DNA of 64,000 bases from Pseudomonas sp. Z8(2022) (GCF_025837155.1 NZ_CP107549.1:2232001-2296000), one strand, 5' to 3'; positions 23,531-35,941 are shown, numbered from the stretch's first letter. The notes: generated from the sequence alone by a model not told the origin. Translations and numbers: made by a program.

Positions 23531-25284
23531 TGTACAGCCATGGCGCTCGGCCAATGGCCGATGGACGTGTGCGCTTCGCCCTGTGGGCGCCCAGCGCCAG
23601 TCAGGTTGAGCTGGAACTGCAGGACGGTGGCTTGCAACCGATGCAGGCGCAGGAGGACGGCTGGTTCGTGGCGCTGCTGCGCTGTCCGGCCGATACCCGC
23701 TATCGCTACCGCATCGACGGGCAGTGGTCGGTACCTGACCCGGCCTCGCGGCGTCAGGTCGAGAACGTGCATGGTTTCAGCCAGGTAGTCGACCATTCGG
23801 CCTACCCCTGGCGCCACCACGAGTGGAATGGCCGCCCCTGGCACGAGACGGTGCTGTACGAGCTGCATGTCGGTCTGTTCGGCGGTTTCCAGCAGGTCGT
23901 AGAGCATCTGCCGCACCTGGCCGACCTGGGCGTCACTGCCTTGCAGCTGATGCCCCTCAATGCCTTCTCCGGAACGCGCAACTGGGGCTACGACGGCGTT
24001 CTGCCCTTCGCCCCGGCCAACGCCTACGGCACCCCCGACGAACTCAAGCAACTGATCGACGCCGCCCATGCCTATGGCCTGATGGTGTTCGTGGATGTGG
24101 TCTACAACCACTTCGGCCCTGACGGCAATTATCTGGGTGTGTATGCGCGGCAGTTCTTTCATGAAGAGCGCATCACGCCCTGGGGTGCGGCCATCGATTT
24201 CAGCCGCCCGCAGGTACGTGATTTCTTCTGCGAAAACGCCCTGATGTGGTTGCTGGATTACCGCGTCGACGGCCTGCGCCTGGACGCCGTGCACGCCATC
24301 GACGATGACGATTTTCTCAGGGAACTGGCGGCGCGCGTGCGCTCGGCAATGCCTCAGCAGCGCCAGGTGCATCTGGTGCTGGAGAACGAGCACAACGCCG
24401 CGCACCTGCTGCGTGACGGCTTCGATGCGCAGTGGAACGACGATGGCCACAACACCCTGCATGCGCTGCTCACTTTCGAGAACGAAAGCTACTACGCCGA
24501 CTACGCCCAGGCGCCGACGCGCAAGCTGGCTACCTGCCTGGAACAGGGCTTCGTCTATCAGGGCCAGGCCAATCGCCACGGCCAGCCACGCGGCGAACCC
24601 AGCGCGGATCTGCCGCCGCACGCCTTCGTGCTGTTTCTGCAGAACCACGACCAGGTGGGCAACCGCGCCTTCGGCGAGCGACTGACGCTGCTGGCCGACG
24701 TCGACGCACTGAAGGCCGCCACCGTGCTCCTGCTGCTGTGCCCGATGGTGCCGCTGCTGTTCATGGGGGAGGAATGGGGCAGCAAGAGGCCGTTCCTGTT
24801 CTTCACCGATTACCACGACGAGCTGGCCAATGCCGTGCGTGAAGGCCGGCGCAACGAGTTCGCCGACTTTTCCCAGTTCAACTCGGCGCACAGCCGCGAG
24901 GCCATCGCCGACCCCAATGCCGAAGCCAGCTTCCAGCGCTCGCAGCCGGATCTGGCGCCGGCCCTTGAGCCGCAGCAGCGCGATTGGCTGGCCTTCTATC
25001 GCGGCCTTCTGCAGGTGCGCCACAGCCGCTTGCTGGCGGGCTTGCAGGAGGCCCGTAGCCTCGGTGCACAAGTGTGGGGCGACGGCGCCGTACTGGCACG
25101 CTGGCGACTCGGCAACGGGCCGGCGCTGAGCATCGCCGTCAACCTGGGTACCAGCGCCGTATCCCTGCCTGCCGAGGCCATGCACGGCGAACGCCTGTAC
25201 ACCTTGCACATCGACGATGCCGACCTGCGTCAGGGGCAGCTGCCGTCGCGCAGTGCCCTGGTCACCCTGGAGCCCGCCCGATGA
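23530..25284 (+). CDS. treZ: Malto-oligosyltrehalose trehalohydrolase
   Basis: 584 residues, GH13. An N-terminal CBM48-like domain (FALWAPSASQVELEL) is followed by the TIM barrel with VFVDVVYNHFGPDG, YRVDGLRLDAVHAIDD (nucleophile Asp) and VLENEHNA (acid/base Glu), then FLQNHDQVGNRAFG. The motif VDVVYNHFGP is typical of TreZ. It cleaves trehalose from maltooligosyl-trehalose made by TreY. The start ATG overlaps the glgA stop (TGATG) and the end overlaps malQ by 4 bp: a tightly coupled operon. Confidence 0.92.
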   Translation: MYSHGARPMADGRVRFALWAPSASQVELELQDGGLQPMQAQEDGWFVALLRCPADTRYRYRIDGQWSVPDPASRRQVENVHGFSQVVDHSAYPWRHHEWNGRPWHETVLYELHVGLFGGFQQVVEHLPHLADLGVTALQLMPLNAFSGTRNWGYDGVLPFAPANAYGTPDELKQLIDAAHAYGLMVFVDVVYNHFGPDGNYLGVYARQFFHEERITPWGAAIDFSRPQVRDFFCENALMWLLDYRVDGLRLDAVHAIDDDDFLRELAARVRSAMPQQRQVHLVLENEHNAAHLLRDGFDAQWNDDGHNTLHALLTFENESYYADYAQAPTRKLATCLEQGFVYQGQANRHGQPRGEPSADLPPHAFVLFLQNHDQVGNRAFGERLTLLADVDALKAATVLLLLCPMVPLLFMGEEWGSKRPFLFFTDYHDELANAVREGRRNEFADFSQFNSAHSREAIADPNAEASFQRSQPDLAPALEPQQRDWLAFYRGLLQVRHSRLLAGLQEARSLGAQVWGDGAVLARWRLGNGPALSIAVNLGTSAVSLPAEAMHGERLYTLHIDDADLRQGQLPSRSALVTLEPAR

Positions 25285-27335
25285 GTGATCAACTACTGGC
25301 CGAACTGGCCCGGGCTGCGGACCTCAGCATCGACTGGGTCGATGCTTACGGCCAGCCACAAAGCGTCACCCCGGAAGCGCAACGCAACCTGCTGGAGGCA
25401 TTGGGCTACCCGGCGCAAAGCCCCGGGCAGCTGCGTGAAAGCCTGAACTCGCTGGTGCACCGCCAGCAGGTGCCGGAAGACTGCGCCCTGCTTCTGCAGG
25501 ACCAGGGCCAAGCGCTGTCCCTGACCCTTTACCCGGCCGAAAGCCCCTACCGCCTGACCGACGAACAGGGCAACGTCAGCGAGGGACGACTCGACTCGAA
25601 GGGTCGTTTGCCGCCCCAGCAGCAGACGGGTTACTTCCAGCTGGAAATCCGCGATAGCCGACATGCGCTGGCGGTGGCGCCTGAGGCCTGCATGTCGCTG
25701 CAGCAGCTGTGCGGCAAGCCGCGCATCTGGGGTCTGACCGCGCAGCTATATGGTCTGCGCCGCGCCGGCGACGGTGGCCTGGGCGATACCCTGGCCGTTG
25801 CCGACCTGGCCCGGCATACCGCCAATCACGGCGCCGATGCGATCGGCCTGAGCCCGGTACACGCCCAGTTCAGCGCCGATCTGCGCAGCTATGGCCCCTA
25901 CTCGCCCTCGAGCCGGCTGTTCTTCAACACGCTGTACGCGGCCCCGGTCACCCTGTTGGGCGAGGAGCGCGTCAGGCATGCCGTCCAGGCCGCCGGGCTG
26001 CAGGATGAAATGACACGTCTGGAAGCGTTGGAACTGATCGACTGGCCGGCTGTGGCGACCGCTCGCCAGCGCCTGTTGCGTCAGCTGTACGCAGACTTCT
26101 GCCAGGAGCCGGGAGCGCTACAGGCCCGTTTCGCGGCATTTGGCGCAGCCGGCGGCGAAGCCCTCCAGCAACATTGCTGTTTCGAGGCCATTCATGCGCA
26201 TCGCCTGCGTGAAGGAGCCAGCGGCGACTGGCGAACCTGGCCGGATGAGCTGCGCAGCCCCAACCAGGGTGCGGTGACACGTTTTGCCATCGAACATGCA
26301 GATGAGCTGCACTTTCACGCGTTCTGCCAATGGCTGATCGCCCACGGGCTGGAAACAGCACAGGCCACGGCCTGCGGCGCCGGTATGGGCATCGGCCTTA
26401 TCGCCGACCTGGCGGTGGGTGCCGACTGCGGCGGCAGCCAGGCCTGGTCGCGACAGGACGAACTGCTGCCGCGGGTTACCGTCGGCGCACCGCCGGATGT
26501 GCTCAATCGCCAGGGGCAGAACTGGGGCGTCGCCGCCTTCTCGCCGCAGGGCCTGCGCCAGCATGGCTTTCGCGCCTATATCGAAATGCTCCAGGCCAAC
26601 CTGGCGCATGCCGGCGGCATCCGCATCGACCATGTAATGGGCCTGCAGCGGTTGTGGGTGATCCCCCAGGGCGGGGAATCGCAACACGGCGCCTATCTGC
26701 GCTACCCGCTGGATGACCTGTTGCGCCTGCTGGCTCTGGAATCGCACCGCCATCGGGCGCTGGTGATCGGCGAAGATCTCGGCACTGTGCCCGATGGCCT
26801 GCGCGAGAGGCTCGCCGCACGCAACATACTCGGTACCCGAGTGCTGCTGTTCGAGCAGGACGACCTCGGCTTCGTGCCGGCCGAGCGTTGGCCGGGCAAT
26901 GCCCTGGCGACCACCACCACTCACGATTTGCCGACGATCAAGGGCTGGCTCGCCGGACGCGATCTGGAATGGCGGGTGCGTGCCGGCCAGCGCGATGTCG
27001 AGCTGCTGGAGGGCGATCACGCCGAGCGTGCCGCAGAACGCGTGGCGCTGCGCCAACTGCTGGAACGCCAGGGCATGGTGGCCGGCGGTGATGACGATGC
27101 CTGCCTGCAGGCCTGCATCGAACATGTCGGCCGTACACCGGCGCCACTGACGCTGCTGCCGCTGGAGGACGCCTGCGGCCTGGAGCAGCAGCCCAACCTG
27201 CCCGGCCCCGGCGATATCCACCCGAACTGGCGGCGGCGCTACCCGCTGCCGGTGAGTGAACTGCTGGAACAACCGGCCGTCAGTGCGCGCCTGGCCACCC
27301 TCGATGAAGCACGCCTGGAGGCTGGCAATGATTGA
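25281..27335 (+). CDS. malQ: 4-alpha-glucanotransferase (amylomaltase), GH77
   Basis: 684 residues. GH77 motifs: YGPYSPSSRLFFNTLYAAP, GGIRIDHVMGLQRLWVIP (nucleophile Asp), VIGEDLGTVPDGLRE (acid/base Glu) and TTTHDLPTIKGW (transition-state Asp). It moves maltodextrin segments between chains and so keeps TreY and GlgP supplied with suitable lengths. ATG 25281 overlaps treZ. The protein has the long N-terminal extension usual for proteobacterial MalQ. Confidence 0.92.
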   Translation: MSDQLLAELARAADLSIDWVDAYGQPQSVTPEAQRNLLEALGYPAQSPGQLRESLNSLVHRQQVPEDCALLLQDQGQALSLTLYPAESPYRLTDEQGNVSEGRLDSKGRLPPQQQTGYFQLEIRDSRHALAVAPEACMSLQQLCGKPRIWGLTAQLYGLRRAGDGGLGDTLAVADLARHTANHGADAIGLSPVHAQFSADLRSYGPYSPSSRLFFNTLYAAPVTLLGEERVRHAVQAAGLQDEMTRLEALELIDWPAVATARQRLLRQLYADFCQEPGALQARFAAFGAAGGEALQQHCCFEAIHAHRLREGASGDWRTWPDELRSPNQGAVTRFAIEHADELHFHAFCQWLIAHGLETAQATACGAGMGIGLIADLAVGADCGGSQAWSRQDELLPRVTVGAPPDVLNRQGQNWGVAAFSPQGLRQHGFRAYIEMLQANLAHAGGIRIDHVMGLQRLWVIPQGGESQHGAYLRYPLDDLLRLLALESHRHRALVIGEDLGTVPDGLRERLAARNILGTRVLLFEQDDLGFVPAERWPGNALATTTTHDLPTIKGWLAGRDLEWRVRAGQRDVELLEGDHAERAAERVALRQLLERQGMVAGGDDDACLQACIEHVGRTPAPLTLLPLEDACGLEQQPNLPGPGDIHPNWRRRYPLPVSELLEQPAVSARLATLDEARLEAGND

Positions 27336-30090
27336 GTTGCGCGCAACGCAGCGCCTGCAGCTGCACAAGGATTTCACCCTGTTCGACGCCGCTGCGCAGG
27401 TGCCCTACCTGGCGCAGCTGGGAATCAGCCACCTGTATGCCTCGCCGATCCTCACCGCCCGGCCGGGCTCGCAGCACGGCTACGACGTGATCGACCCGAG
27501 CCGGATCAACCCCGAACTGGGAGGTGAAGAAGCGCTGGTGCAGCTGGTCAATACCCTGCGCGCCCATGACATGGGGCTGATCCTGGATATCGTGCCCAAC
27601 CATATGGCCGTCGGTGGCGATGGCAACCCCTGGTGGCTGGACGTACTGGAATGGGGGCAAGGCAGCCCTTACGCGGCCTTTTTCGACATCCAGTGGCAAT
27701 CCCACGACCCCTTGCTCAGCGGGCAGCTGCTGGTGCCCTTCCTGCGCACCGACTACGGCGAGGCGCTGCGCGACGGCACCCTGGAGCTGCACTTCGATGC
27801 CGAGCGCGGACGCTTCCATGCGCAACACTTCGAGCATCGCCTGCCGCTGACGACCTCCAGCTACGCCATCATCCTGCGCAGCAGCGATGATCTGGCCCTG
27901 CGCGAACTGGGCCAGCGTTTCGCCCGTCTGGGCAATGACGAGGCGAGTCGCGCGCAGGCCGCGCCGTTATGCGCCGAACTGGCCGCTCAGGCGCACAAGG
28001 TGCCGCCTCTGCTCGCCAGCTTTCAGGGCCGTGATGAAGCGGCGCAGAAACGCCTGCACGCCCTGCTGGAACGTCAGCACTACCGCGTGGCCAGCTGGCG
28101 TACCGCGGCGGACGACATCAACTGGCGGCGTTTTTTCGATATCAATGAGCTTGGCGCGCTGCGTGTCGAGCATCGCCAGGTGTTCGAACAGACGCATGCC
28201 AAGGTTTTCGAGCTGATCGAACGCGGCCTGATCGACGGCCTGCGCATCGATCATATCGACGGCCTGGCCAACCCGCGCGCCTATTGCAGTCGTCTGCGCC
28301 GGCGCATCCGCCAACTGCGCGGCTATGCGCCCTTCCCCATTTTCGTGGAGAAGATTCTCGGTGCCGGCGAACGCCTGCCGCAGGAATGGCCAGTGGACGG
28401 CACTACCGGCTACGAATTCATGAATCAGGTGTCGCTGCTGCAGCACGACCCGCACGGCGAACTGCCGCTCAGCGAGCTGTGGCAAACGTTCAGCGGGCGG
28501 CCAGCGGCCTTCGGGGAAGAAATCCAGCAGGCACGGCGCCTGGTGCTGGAAGGCTCGCTGGCCGGCGATCTGGAGGAAGTCGCCCAGCGCCTGCTGCACG
28601 TCGCCCGCCACGATATCGCCACCCGCGATCTGACCCTCGGCGCGATTCGCCGGGCGCTGCGCGAGCTGATCGTGCATTTCCCGGTGTACCGCACCTACGC
28701 TCAGGCCTGTGGCCGCTCGCAGCAGGATCGGCGCTTCTTTCAGCAGGCGCTGGAGGCCGCACGGCAGACGCTGGCCGAGGCCGACTGGCCATTGCTGCCG
28801 CATCTCGATGACTGGCTCGGGGGTACCGCCCTGCGCACCCTGCCACCAGGCCGGGCGCGGCGTCTGCGTACTCAGGCGCTGACGCGTTTCCAGCAACTGA
28901 CCTCGCCAGCGGCCGCCAAGGCCGTAGAAGACACGGCGCTGTATCGCGCCGGGGTGCTGCTCTCGCGTTACGACGTGGGCTTCGATGCCGAGCACTTCAG
29001 TGCCAGCGTCGAGAGCTTTCACCAGGCCTGCGCCGAACGGTCCGCGCAGCATCCGCTCAATCTGCTGGCCACTGCCACCCATGACCACAAGCGTGGTGAA
29101 GACTGCCGCGCCCGCCTGGCGGTACTCAGCGAGCGCGCTGCCTGGTATGCCGAACGTGTCAGGCGCTGGCATGACCTTGCGCAACCGTTGCGCAGCGACC
29201 ACCAACAGGCACCGGATGGCGGCGAAGAGGCGATCCTCTACCAGGCGCTGCTCGGCAGCTGGCCGCTGGGGCTTGAAGCGGATGACCAAGTGGGTCTGGA
29301 CGCCTACCTGCAGCGCCTGCTCGGCTGGCAGCGCAAGGCGCTGCGCGAAGCCAAGCTCAACAGCGCCTGGAGTGCGCCGAACGACGCCCACGAGACAGCT
29401 TGTGCGGCCTTCCTGCGGCGCATGCTATGCGAGCCTGCGGGACTGGCCATGCGGCAGGAACTGGCCGACACGGTTGCCGCGATAGCTCCGGCAGGTGCGT
29501 TGAACAGCCTGGTGCAGAGCCTGCTGCGTCTGACCACGCCCGGGGTGCCCGATCTCTACCAGGGCTGCGAATTCTGGGATTTCAGCCTGGTCGATCCGGA
29601 CAACCGGCGTCCGGTGGATTTCACCGCGCGCCAGGCCGCCCTGCACGCCGAGGTCAGTGCCGAGGCCAGGCTTGCCAACTGGCAGGACGGACGCATCAAG
29701 CAGTGGCTGATCCGTCAGGCACTGGCCTTGCGCAGCGAGCGCCCGCATCTGTTTAGCCAGGGCAGCTATCGCCCGCTTGGCGTCACCGGCGAGCACGCCG
29801 CCCAGGTGCTCGCCTTCCTGCGCAGCCATGGCGACGATCACCTTCTGGTCATCGTGCCGCGCCTGGCGGCCGGCCTGCTCGGCGAGCACCCGCTGCCGCA
29901 CGTACCGCCCCGGCGCTGGGGCAACACCACTGTGCTACTGCCCGAAGAACTGCACGGCCTGCAGGCCACGGGCCTGCTCGGCGACTGTCAGATCGCCACG
30001 GGCCAGGGCATAGCGCTTGCCACGGCGCTGGCCGGGTTCCCGGTCAACCTGCTTCGCATCCACCCCGTCACTACAGGAGCCACGCCATGA
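27328..30090 (+). CDS. treY: Malto-oligosyltrehalose synthase, GH13_26
   Basis: 920 residues. It starts with ATQRLQLHKDFTLFDAA, then YASPILTARPGSQHGYDV and GLILDIVPNHMAV. Catalytic Asp is in IDGLRIDHIDGLANP and the Glu in FVEKILGAGERLP; near the end TPGVPDLYQGCEFWDFSLVDPDNRRPVDF is split over the typical TreY tail. It isomerises the reducing-end linkage of maltodextrin to alpha,alpha-1,1. The 8-bp overlap with malQ and the next gene's 4-bp overlap show a polycistronic unit. The length is at the upper end for the family. Confidence 0.92.
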   Translation: MIELRATQRLQLHKDFTLFDAAAQVPYLAQLGISHLYASPILTARPGSQHGYDVIDPSRINPELGGEEALVQLVNTLRAHDMGLILDIVPNHMAVGGDGNPWWLDVLEWGQGSPYAAFFDIQWQSHDPLLSGQLLVPFLRTDYGEALRDGTLELHFDAERGRFHAQHFEHRLPLTTSSYAIILRSSDDLALRELGQRFARLGNDEASRAQAAPLCAELAAQAHKVPPLLASFQGRDEAAQKRLHALLERQHYRVASWRTAADDINWRRFFDINELGALRVEHRQVFEQTHAKVFELIERGLIDGLRIDHIDGLANPRAYCSRLRRRIRQLRGYAPFPIFVEKILGAGERLPQEWPVDGTTGYEFMNQVSLLQHDPHGELPLSELWQTFSGRPAAFGEEIQQARRLVLEGSLAGDLEEVAQRLLHVARHDIATRDLTLGAIRRALRELIVHFPVYRTYAQACGRSQQDRRFFQQALEAARQTLAEADWPLLPHLDDWLGGTALRTLPPGRARRLRTQALTRFQQLTSPAAAKAVEDTALYRAGVLLSRYDVGFDAEHFSASVESFHQACAERSAQHPLNLLATATHDHKRGEDCRARLAVLSERAAWYAERVRRWHDLAQPLRSDHQQAPDGGEEAILYQALLGSWPLGLEADDQVGLDAYLQRLLGWQRKALREAKLNSAWSAPNDAHETACAAFLRRMLCEPAGLAMRQELADTVAAIAPAGALNSLVQSLLRLTTPGVPDLYQGCEFWDFSLVDPDNRRPVDFTARQAALHAEVSAEARLANWQDGRIKQWLIRQALALRSERPHLFSQGSYRPLGVTGEHAAQVLAFLRSHGDDHLLVIVPRLAAGLLGEHPLPHVPPRRWGNTTVLLPEELHGLQATGLLGDCQIATGQGIALATALAGFPVNLLRIHPVTTGATP

Positions 30091-30353
30091 TCGATGAACA
30101 GCGTATCCGCGAGTTTGCCTTCCAGATCTGGGAGTCCGAAGGTCGTCCCCATGGCCAGCATGAACGGCACTGGAAAATGGCCAGCAAACTGGCCGAAGCC
30201 GAGGCGCAGGCTCAAGCTCAGACGCAGCCCCAGGCAGCGCCCAAGCCGCGGCGTATCAGCAAGCCGAAGACGGTGCCGCTGAGCGAAGCCGAACAGCCCG
30301 TGCTGCTGAAGAAACCCCGTGCCCCGCGCACACCAAAAACGCCGAAAGCCTGA
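30087..30353 (+). CDS. DUF2934 protein
   Basis: 88 residues. The N-terminal DUF2934 motif is RIREFAFQIWESEGRPHGQH with ERHW right after it, followed by an Ala/Gln-rich linker and a basic, Pro/Lys-rich tail. It overlaps the treY stop by 4 bp and lies 10 bp before glgX. DUF2934 occurs next to stress and glycogen genes and may bind protein partners; its activity is unknown. Confidence 0.75.
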   Translation: MIDEQRIREFAFQIWESEGRPHGQHERHWKMASKLAEAEAQAQAQTQPQAAPKPRRISKPKTVPLSEAEQPVLLKKPRAPRTPKTPKA

Positions 30354-30363
30354 GGTCACCATC

Positions 30364-32484
<2,121 letters not shown>

Positions 32485-32521
32485 CAACGGAGCCATGGAT
32501 GGCGGACCGGAAAAAAAGCCT

Positions 32522-32550
32522 GAACCCTGCTTTCGTCTGCCGACTCGAAA
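32522..32550 (+). promoter_or_regulatory. ECF/AlgU-like promoter for the alcohol dehydrogenase
   Basis: CCTGAACCC, 17 bp after the hexamer, then TCGAAA (32545-32550). The start codon is about 120 bp downstream; the operon may continue through ybhP-clsB-ybhN. Confidence 0.6.
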
Positions 32551-32668
32551 CCACAAAGACGTCGGACAAACCCGTGGCGCCATTTTTCCGGCGTGCACGG
32601 GCTTGTCCTATGGCAGATGCCCAGCCGATCCATGCGCGCCGGCATCTGACCGACAACGGGAGACACTC

Positions 32669-33937
32669 ATGAAGGCAGTGGTATTTCACGACATCGGCGA
32701 CATCCGCCTCGAGGATGTGCCGGAACCCGAGGTACAGGCGAGTACCGATGCGGTCATTCGCATTACCGCATCGGCCATCTGCGGCACCGACCTGCATTTT
32801 GTACGGGGCACCGTCGGCGGCATGCGTAAGGGCACCATCCTCGGTCACGAGGCCGTGGGTATCGTCGAGGCGCTGGGCAGCGATGTGCGCAACCTGAACA
32901 TCGGCGATCGCGTGGTGGTGCCCTCCACCATCGCCTGCGGCAACTGTAGCTACTGCCGCGCCGGCTACTATGCCCAATGCGACGAGGCCAACCCCAACGG
33001 CAAGCAGGCCGGCACCTCCTTTTACGGCGGCCCTGAAATCACCGGCGCCTTCCACGGCCTGCAGGCCGAGATGGCGCGTATTCCCTTCGCCAATATCGGC
33101 CTGGTGAAACTGCCCAGCGAAATCAGCGACGACCAGGCCATCCTGCTCTCCGATATCTTCCCCACCGGATATTTCGGCGCTAAGCTGGCCGAAGTCGGCA
33201 GCGGCGACACCGTGGCCGTCTTCGGCGCCGGCCCGGTCGGTCAATTCGCCATCGCCAGCGCCAAGCTGCTGGGTGCTGCGCGCGTATTTGCCATCGATCA
33301 CCTCGACGACCGCCTCGACATGGCCCGGCGCCAGGGTGCCGAGGTGATCAATTTCGATCGTGAAGATCCGGTCGAAACCCTGCGCCGGCTGACCGATGGC
33401 ATCGGTGTGGACCGCGCCATCGGTGCCGTGGGCGTCGATGCGCAGTGCCCTGCCCACGGTCACTCGCCGCGCCAACCCGAAGGCCACGAATGGCAGCCGG
33501 GTGATGCTCCCGAGCAGGCTCTGCAGTGGGCTGTCGATGCCCTGGCCAAGGCCGGCACGCTTGGCATCATCGGTGTATATCCGCAACAGGCGCGTGAGTT
33601 TCCCATCGGCCAGGCGATGAACAAGAACCTCAGCGTCAACATGGGCAACTGCAACCACCGCCGCTATATCCCGGAACTGATCGAGATGGTCCAGGCCGGG
33701 CGTATCGATCCGGCGAAGATCCTCACCCAGGTCAAACCCATGAGCGACGCCATCGAGGCCTTCAAGGCCTTCGACCGACGTGACAGCGGCTGGATCAAGG
33801 TGCAACTGCAGCCGGCGAAGAACGACGCCGGCCACGGCAGCGAAGAGCAGGTGCACGGCGAAGCGATTCTCGACCGCGCCATAGCAGAGGCCGACCCGCT
33901 CGGCGAGTCACGCTCGAAGAAGCCTGCCAGCCTGTGA
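32669..33937 (+). CDS. Zinc-dependent alcohol dehydrogenase (MDR family)
   Basis: 422 residues from ATG 32669 with CAACGGGAGACACTC. Catalytic zinc ligands: CGTDLHFV, GHEAVGIV; structural zinc: CGNCSYCRAGYYAQC. The NAD fold is VAVFGAGPVGQFAIASAKLLG. The C-terminal tail of about 40 residues is charged and extends beyond normal family size. It resembles glutathione-independent formaldehyde dehydrogenase-like members. Likely aldehyde or alcohol detoxification under stress; substrate unproven. A second member of the family is at 52092. Confidence 0.85.
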   Translation: MKAVVFHDIGDIRLEDVPEPEVQASTDAVIRITASAICGTDLHFVRGTVGGMRKGTILGHEAVGIVEALGSDVRNLNIGDRVVVPSTIACGNCSYCRAGYYAQCDEANPNGKQAGTSFYGGPEITGAFHGLQAEMARIPFANIGLVKLPSEISDDQAILLSDIFPTGYFGAKLAEVGSGDTVAVFGAGPVGQFAIASAKLLGAARVFAIDHLDDRLDMARRQGAEVINFDREDPVETLRRLTDGIGVDRAIGAVGVDAQCPAHGHSPRQPEGHEWQPGDAPEQALQWAVDALAKAGTLGIIGVYPQQAREFPIGQAMNKNLSVNMGNCNHRRYIPELIEMVQAGRIDPAKILTQVKPMSDAIEAFKAFDRRDSGWIKVQLQPAKNDAGHGSEEQVHGEAILDRAIAEADPLGESRSKKPASL

Positions 33938-33953
33938 ACGAGTGCCGTCGGAC

Positions 33954-34742
33954 ATGAACAACACCATTGCCCAGCCGGAGGTGATCATCGACCGTGTGAC
34001 CCCGGTCAAGTGCCTGCGCGTGCTGACGATCAACACGCACAAGGGCTTCACCGCCCTCAATCGCCGCTTCATCCTGCCGGAGCTGCGCAGCGCCGTGCAG
34101 TCCACCGGGGCCGACCTGGTGTTCCTCCAGGAGGTGCTCGGCAGCCATGCCCAGCACGCCAGGCGCTTCCATGACTGGCCAAGCGTGCCGCAATACGAAT
34201 TTCTCGCCGACAGCATGTGGCCGCAGTTCGCCTACGGGCGCAATGCCGTGTACCCGCACGGTCACCACGGCAACGCCCTGCTTTCGCGCTTTCCCATCCT
34301 CGAACATCACAACCTCGACGTGACGGTCAGCGGCACCGAGCAGCGCGGCCTGCTGCATTGCCGGCTGGACGTGCCGGGGCACGATGCCGTGCATGCGGTG
34401 TGCGTGCACCTCGGTCTGCGCGAGGCGCATCGACGTCAGCAGATCGGCTTGCTGCTCGATCTGCTGGCGACCTTCGATCCCGGCGCGCCAGTCATCGTGG
34501 CGGGTGATTTCAACGACTGGCGCCTGCAGGCGGACCGGCAACTGGCTCCGCATGGCCTGCGCGAAGCCTTCGAGCATCGTCACGGCAAGCCCGCGCGCAG
34601 TTTTCCGGCACGCATGCCGCTACTGCGCCTGGATCGCATCTACACCCGCAACGCAGCGGCACACCAACCGCAAGTGTTGTCCACCCGGCCGTGGTCGCAT
34701 CTGTCGGATCACGCGCCACTGGCAGCGGAGGTTCACCTGTGA
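33954..34742 (+). CDS. YbhP-like endonuclease/exonuclease/phosphatase family protein
   Basis: 262 residues. EEP-fold motifs: LTINTHKGFT, LVFLQEVLGSHAQHARRF (Glu metal ligand), GNALLSRFPI, VCVHLGL, VIVAGDFNDWR and the final LSDHAPLAAEV with Asp-His. In E. coli the order ybhP-clsB(ybhO)-ybhN is conserved, and the same order is found here. ATG 33954 chosen; a GTG at 33942 is the alternative. It may hydrolyse a phosphodiester in lipid or nucleotide metabolism. Confidence 0.8.
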   Translation: MNNTIAQPEVIIDRVTPVKCLRVLTINTHKGFTALNRRFILPELRSAVQSTGADLVFLQEVLGSHAQHARRFHDWPSVPQYEFLADSMWPQFAYGRNAVYPHGHHGNALLSRFPILEHHNLDVTVSGTEQRGLLHCRLDVPGHDAVHAVCVHLGLREAHRRQQIGLLLDLLATFDPGAPVIVAGDFNDWRLQADRQLAPHGLREAFEHRHGKPARSFPARMPLLRLDRIYTRNAAAHQPQVLSTRPWSHLSDHAPLAAEVHL

Positions 34743-35941
34743 GCGGTATATGGAGAGACGGCAACCAGCTGCGCCTGCTGATCAATGGCGAAGACTACTA
34801 CCCGAGGGTTTTCGAATGCATCCGCGCGGCGCGCGTCGAAGTGCTGCTGGAAACCTTCATCATCCGTGAAGACAAGGTCGGCCTCGAACTGCAGGAGGTG
34901 CTGATTGAAGCCGCACGGCGCGGAGTACGCATCGTCATCGCCGTGGACGGCTACGGTACTGCCGACCTGCAGCACGAATACGTCACGGCCCTGACCCGAG
35001 AAGGAGTGAAGATCCACGTTTTCGATCCGAGCCCCAGGCGCTTCGGCATGCGCACCAACCTGTTTCGTCGCCTGCACCGCAAGCTGGTGGTGATCGACGG
35101 CGAGCGTGCCTTCGTCGGCGGTATCAACTATTCGGCCGACCATCTCGGCGATTTCGGCGAGATGGCCAAGCAGGATTATGCCGTCGAAGTGATTGGCCCG
35201 ATCGTCAGCGATCTGCACGTGGCCATGCTGCGTCTGCTGCGCCCTGCCCTCAGCGAACCGAGCCCGGCGCAGCCGTCGAAACAGCCAGTGGGCGACGCGC
35301 GGGTGATGCTGCTGGAACGCGACAACGAGCGCCATACCACCGACATCGAAGACGAACACCTGCGTGCCTTCGAGTCGGCACGAAAGCGCCTGGTGGTGGC
35401 CAACGCCTATTTCTTCCCCGGCTACCGGGTGCTGCGCGCCTTGCGCAATGCGGCACGGCGCGGCGTGCGGGTCACCCTGATTCTTCAGGGACAACCGGAC
35501 ATGCGCTGGGTCCAGGCCTTCTCGCGCCTGCTCTACAACTACCTGCTGCGCGACGGCGTGGTGATCTACGAGTACTGCCAGCGGCCGCTGCACGGCAAGG
35601 TGGCACTGGTTGACGAGGAATGGTCCACCGTGGGTTCGAGCAATCTGGACCCGCTGAGCCTGGCACTGAATCTGGAAGCCAACCTGGTGATTCACGACCG
35701 CGACTTCAACCAGTACCTCCACGACCATTTGCTCGCGCTGTCTGCCGAGCACTGCAAACGCATCGAACTCGAAAGGGTGATACGCGGCTACTGGTGGCGT
35801 GCGCCACTGGTATTCGTGTGCTTTCACTTCCTGCGCCGCTTTCCGGCCATCGCCGGCTGGCTGCCGGCGCACCGCAAGAAACTGAAACCGCTGGAACCAG
35901 CCGACAAGGCCAGCGGTTATGAAGAGGAAAAAACCGGATGA
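34739..35941 (+). CDS. clsB: Cardiolipin synthase B
   Basis: 400 residues from a GTG that overlaps the stop of the YbhP-like gene. It is a phospholipase D-type synthase with two HKD motifs: HRKLVVIDGERAFVGG (H113, K115, D120) and HGKVALVDEEWSTVGSSN near residue 290. It has no N-terminal membrane helices, as expected for ClsB rather than ClsA. It makes cardiolipin from phosphatidylglycerol with phosphatidylethanolamine or a second PG. The context suggests membrane remodelling under osmotic stress. Confidence 0.9.
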   Translation: MSGIWRDGNQLRLLINGEDYYPRVFECIRAARVEVLLETFIIREDKVGLELQEVLIEAARRGVRIVIAVDGYGTADLQHEYVTALTREGVKIHVFDPSPRRFGMRTNLFRRLHRKLVVIDGERAFVGGINYSADHLGDFGEMAKQDYAVEVIGPIVSDLHVAMLRLLRPALSEPSPAQPSKQPVGDARVMLLERDNERHTTDIEDEHLRAFESARKRLVVANAYFFPGYRVLRALRNAARRGVRVTLILQGQPDMRWVQAFSRLLYNYLLRDGVVIYEYCQRPLHGKVALVDEEWSTVGSSNLDPLSLALNLEANLVIHDRDFNQYLHDHLLALSAEHCKRIELERVIRGYWWRAPLVFVCFHFLRRFPAIAGWLPAHRKKLKPLEPADKASGYEEEKTG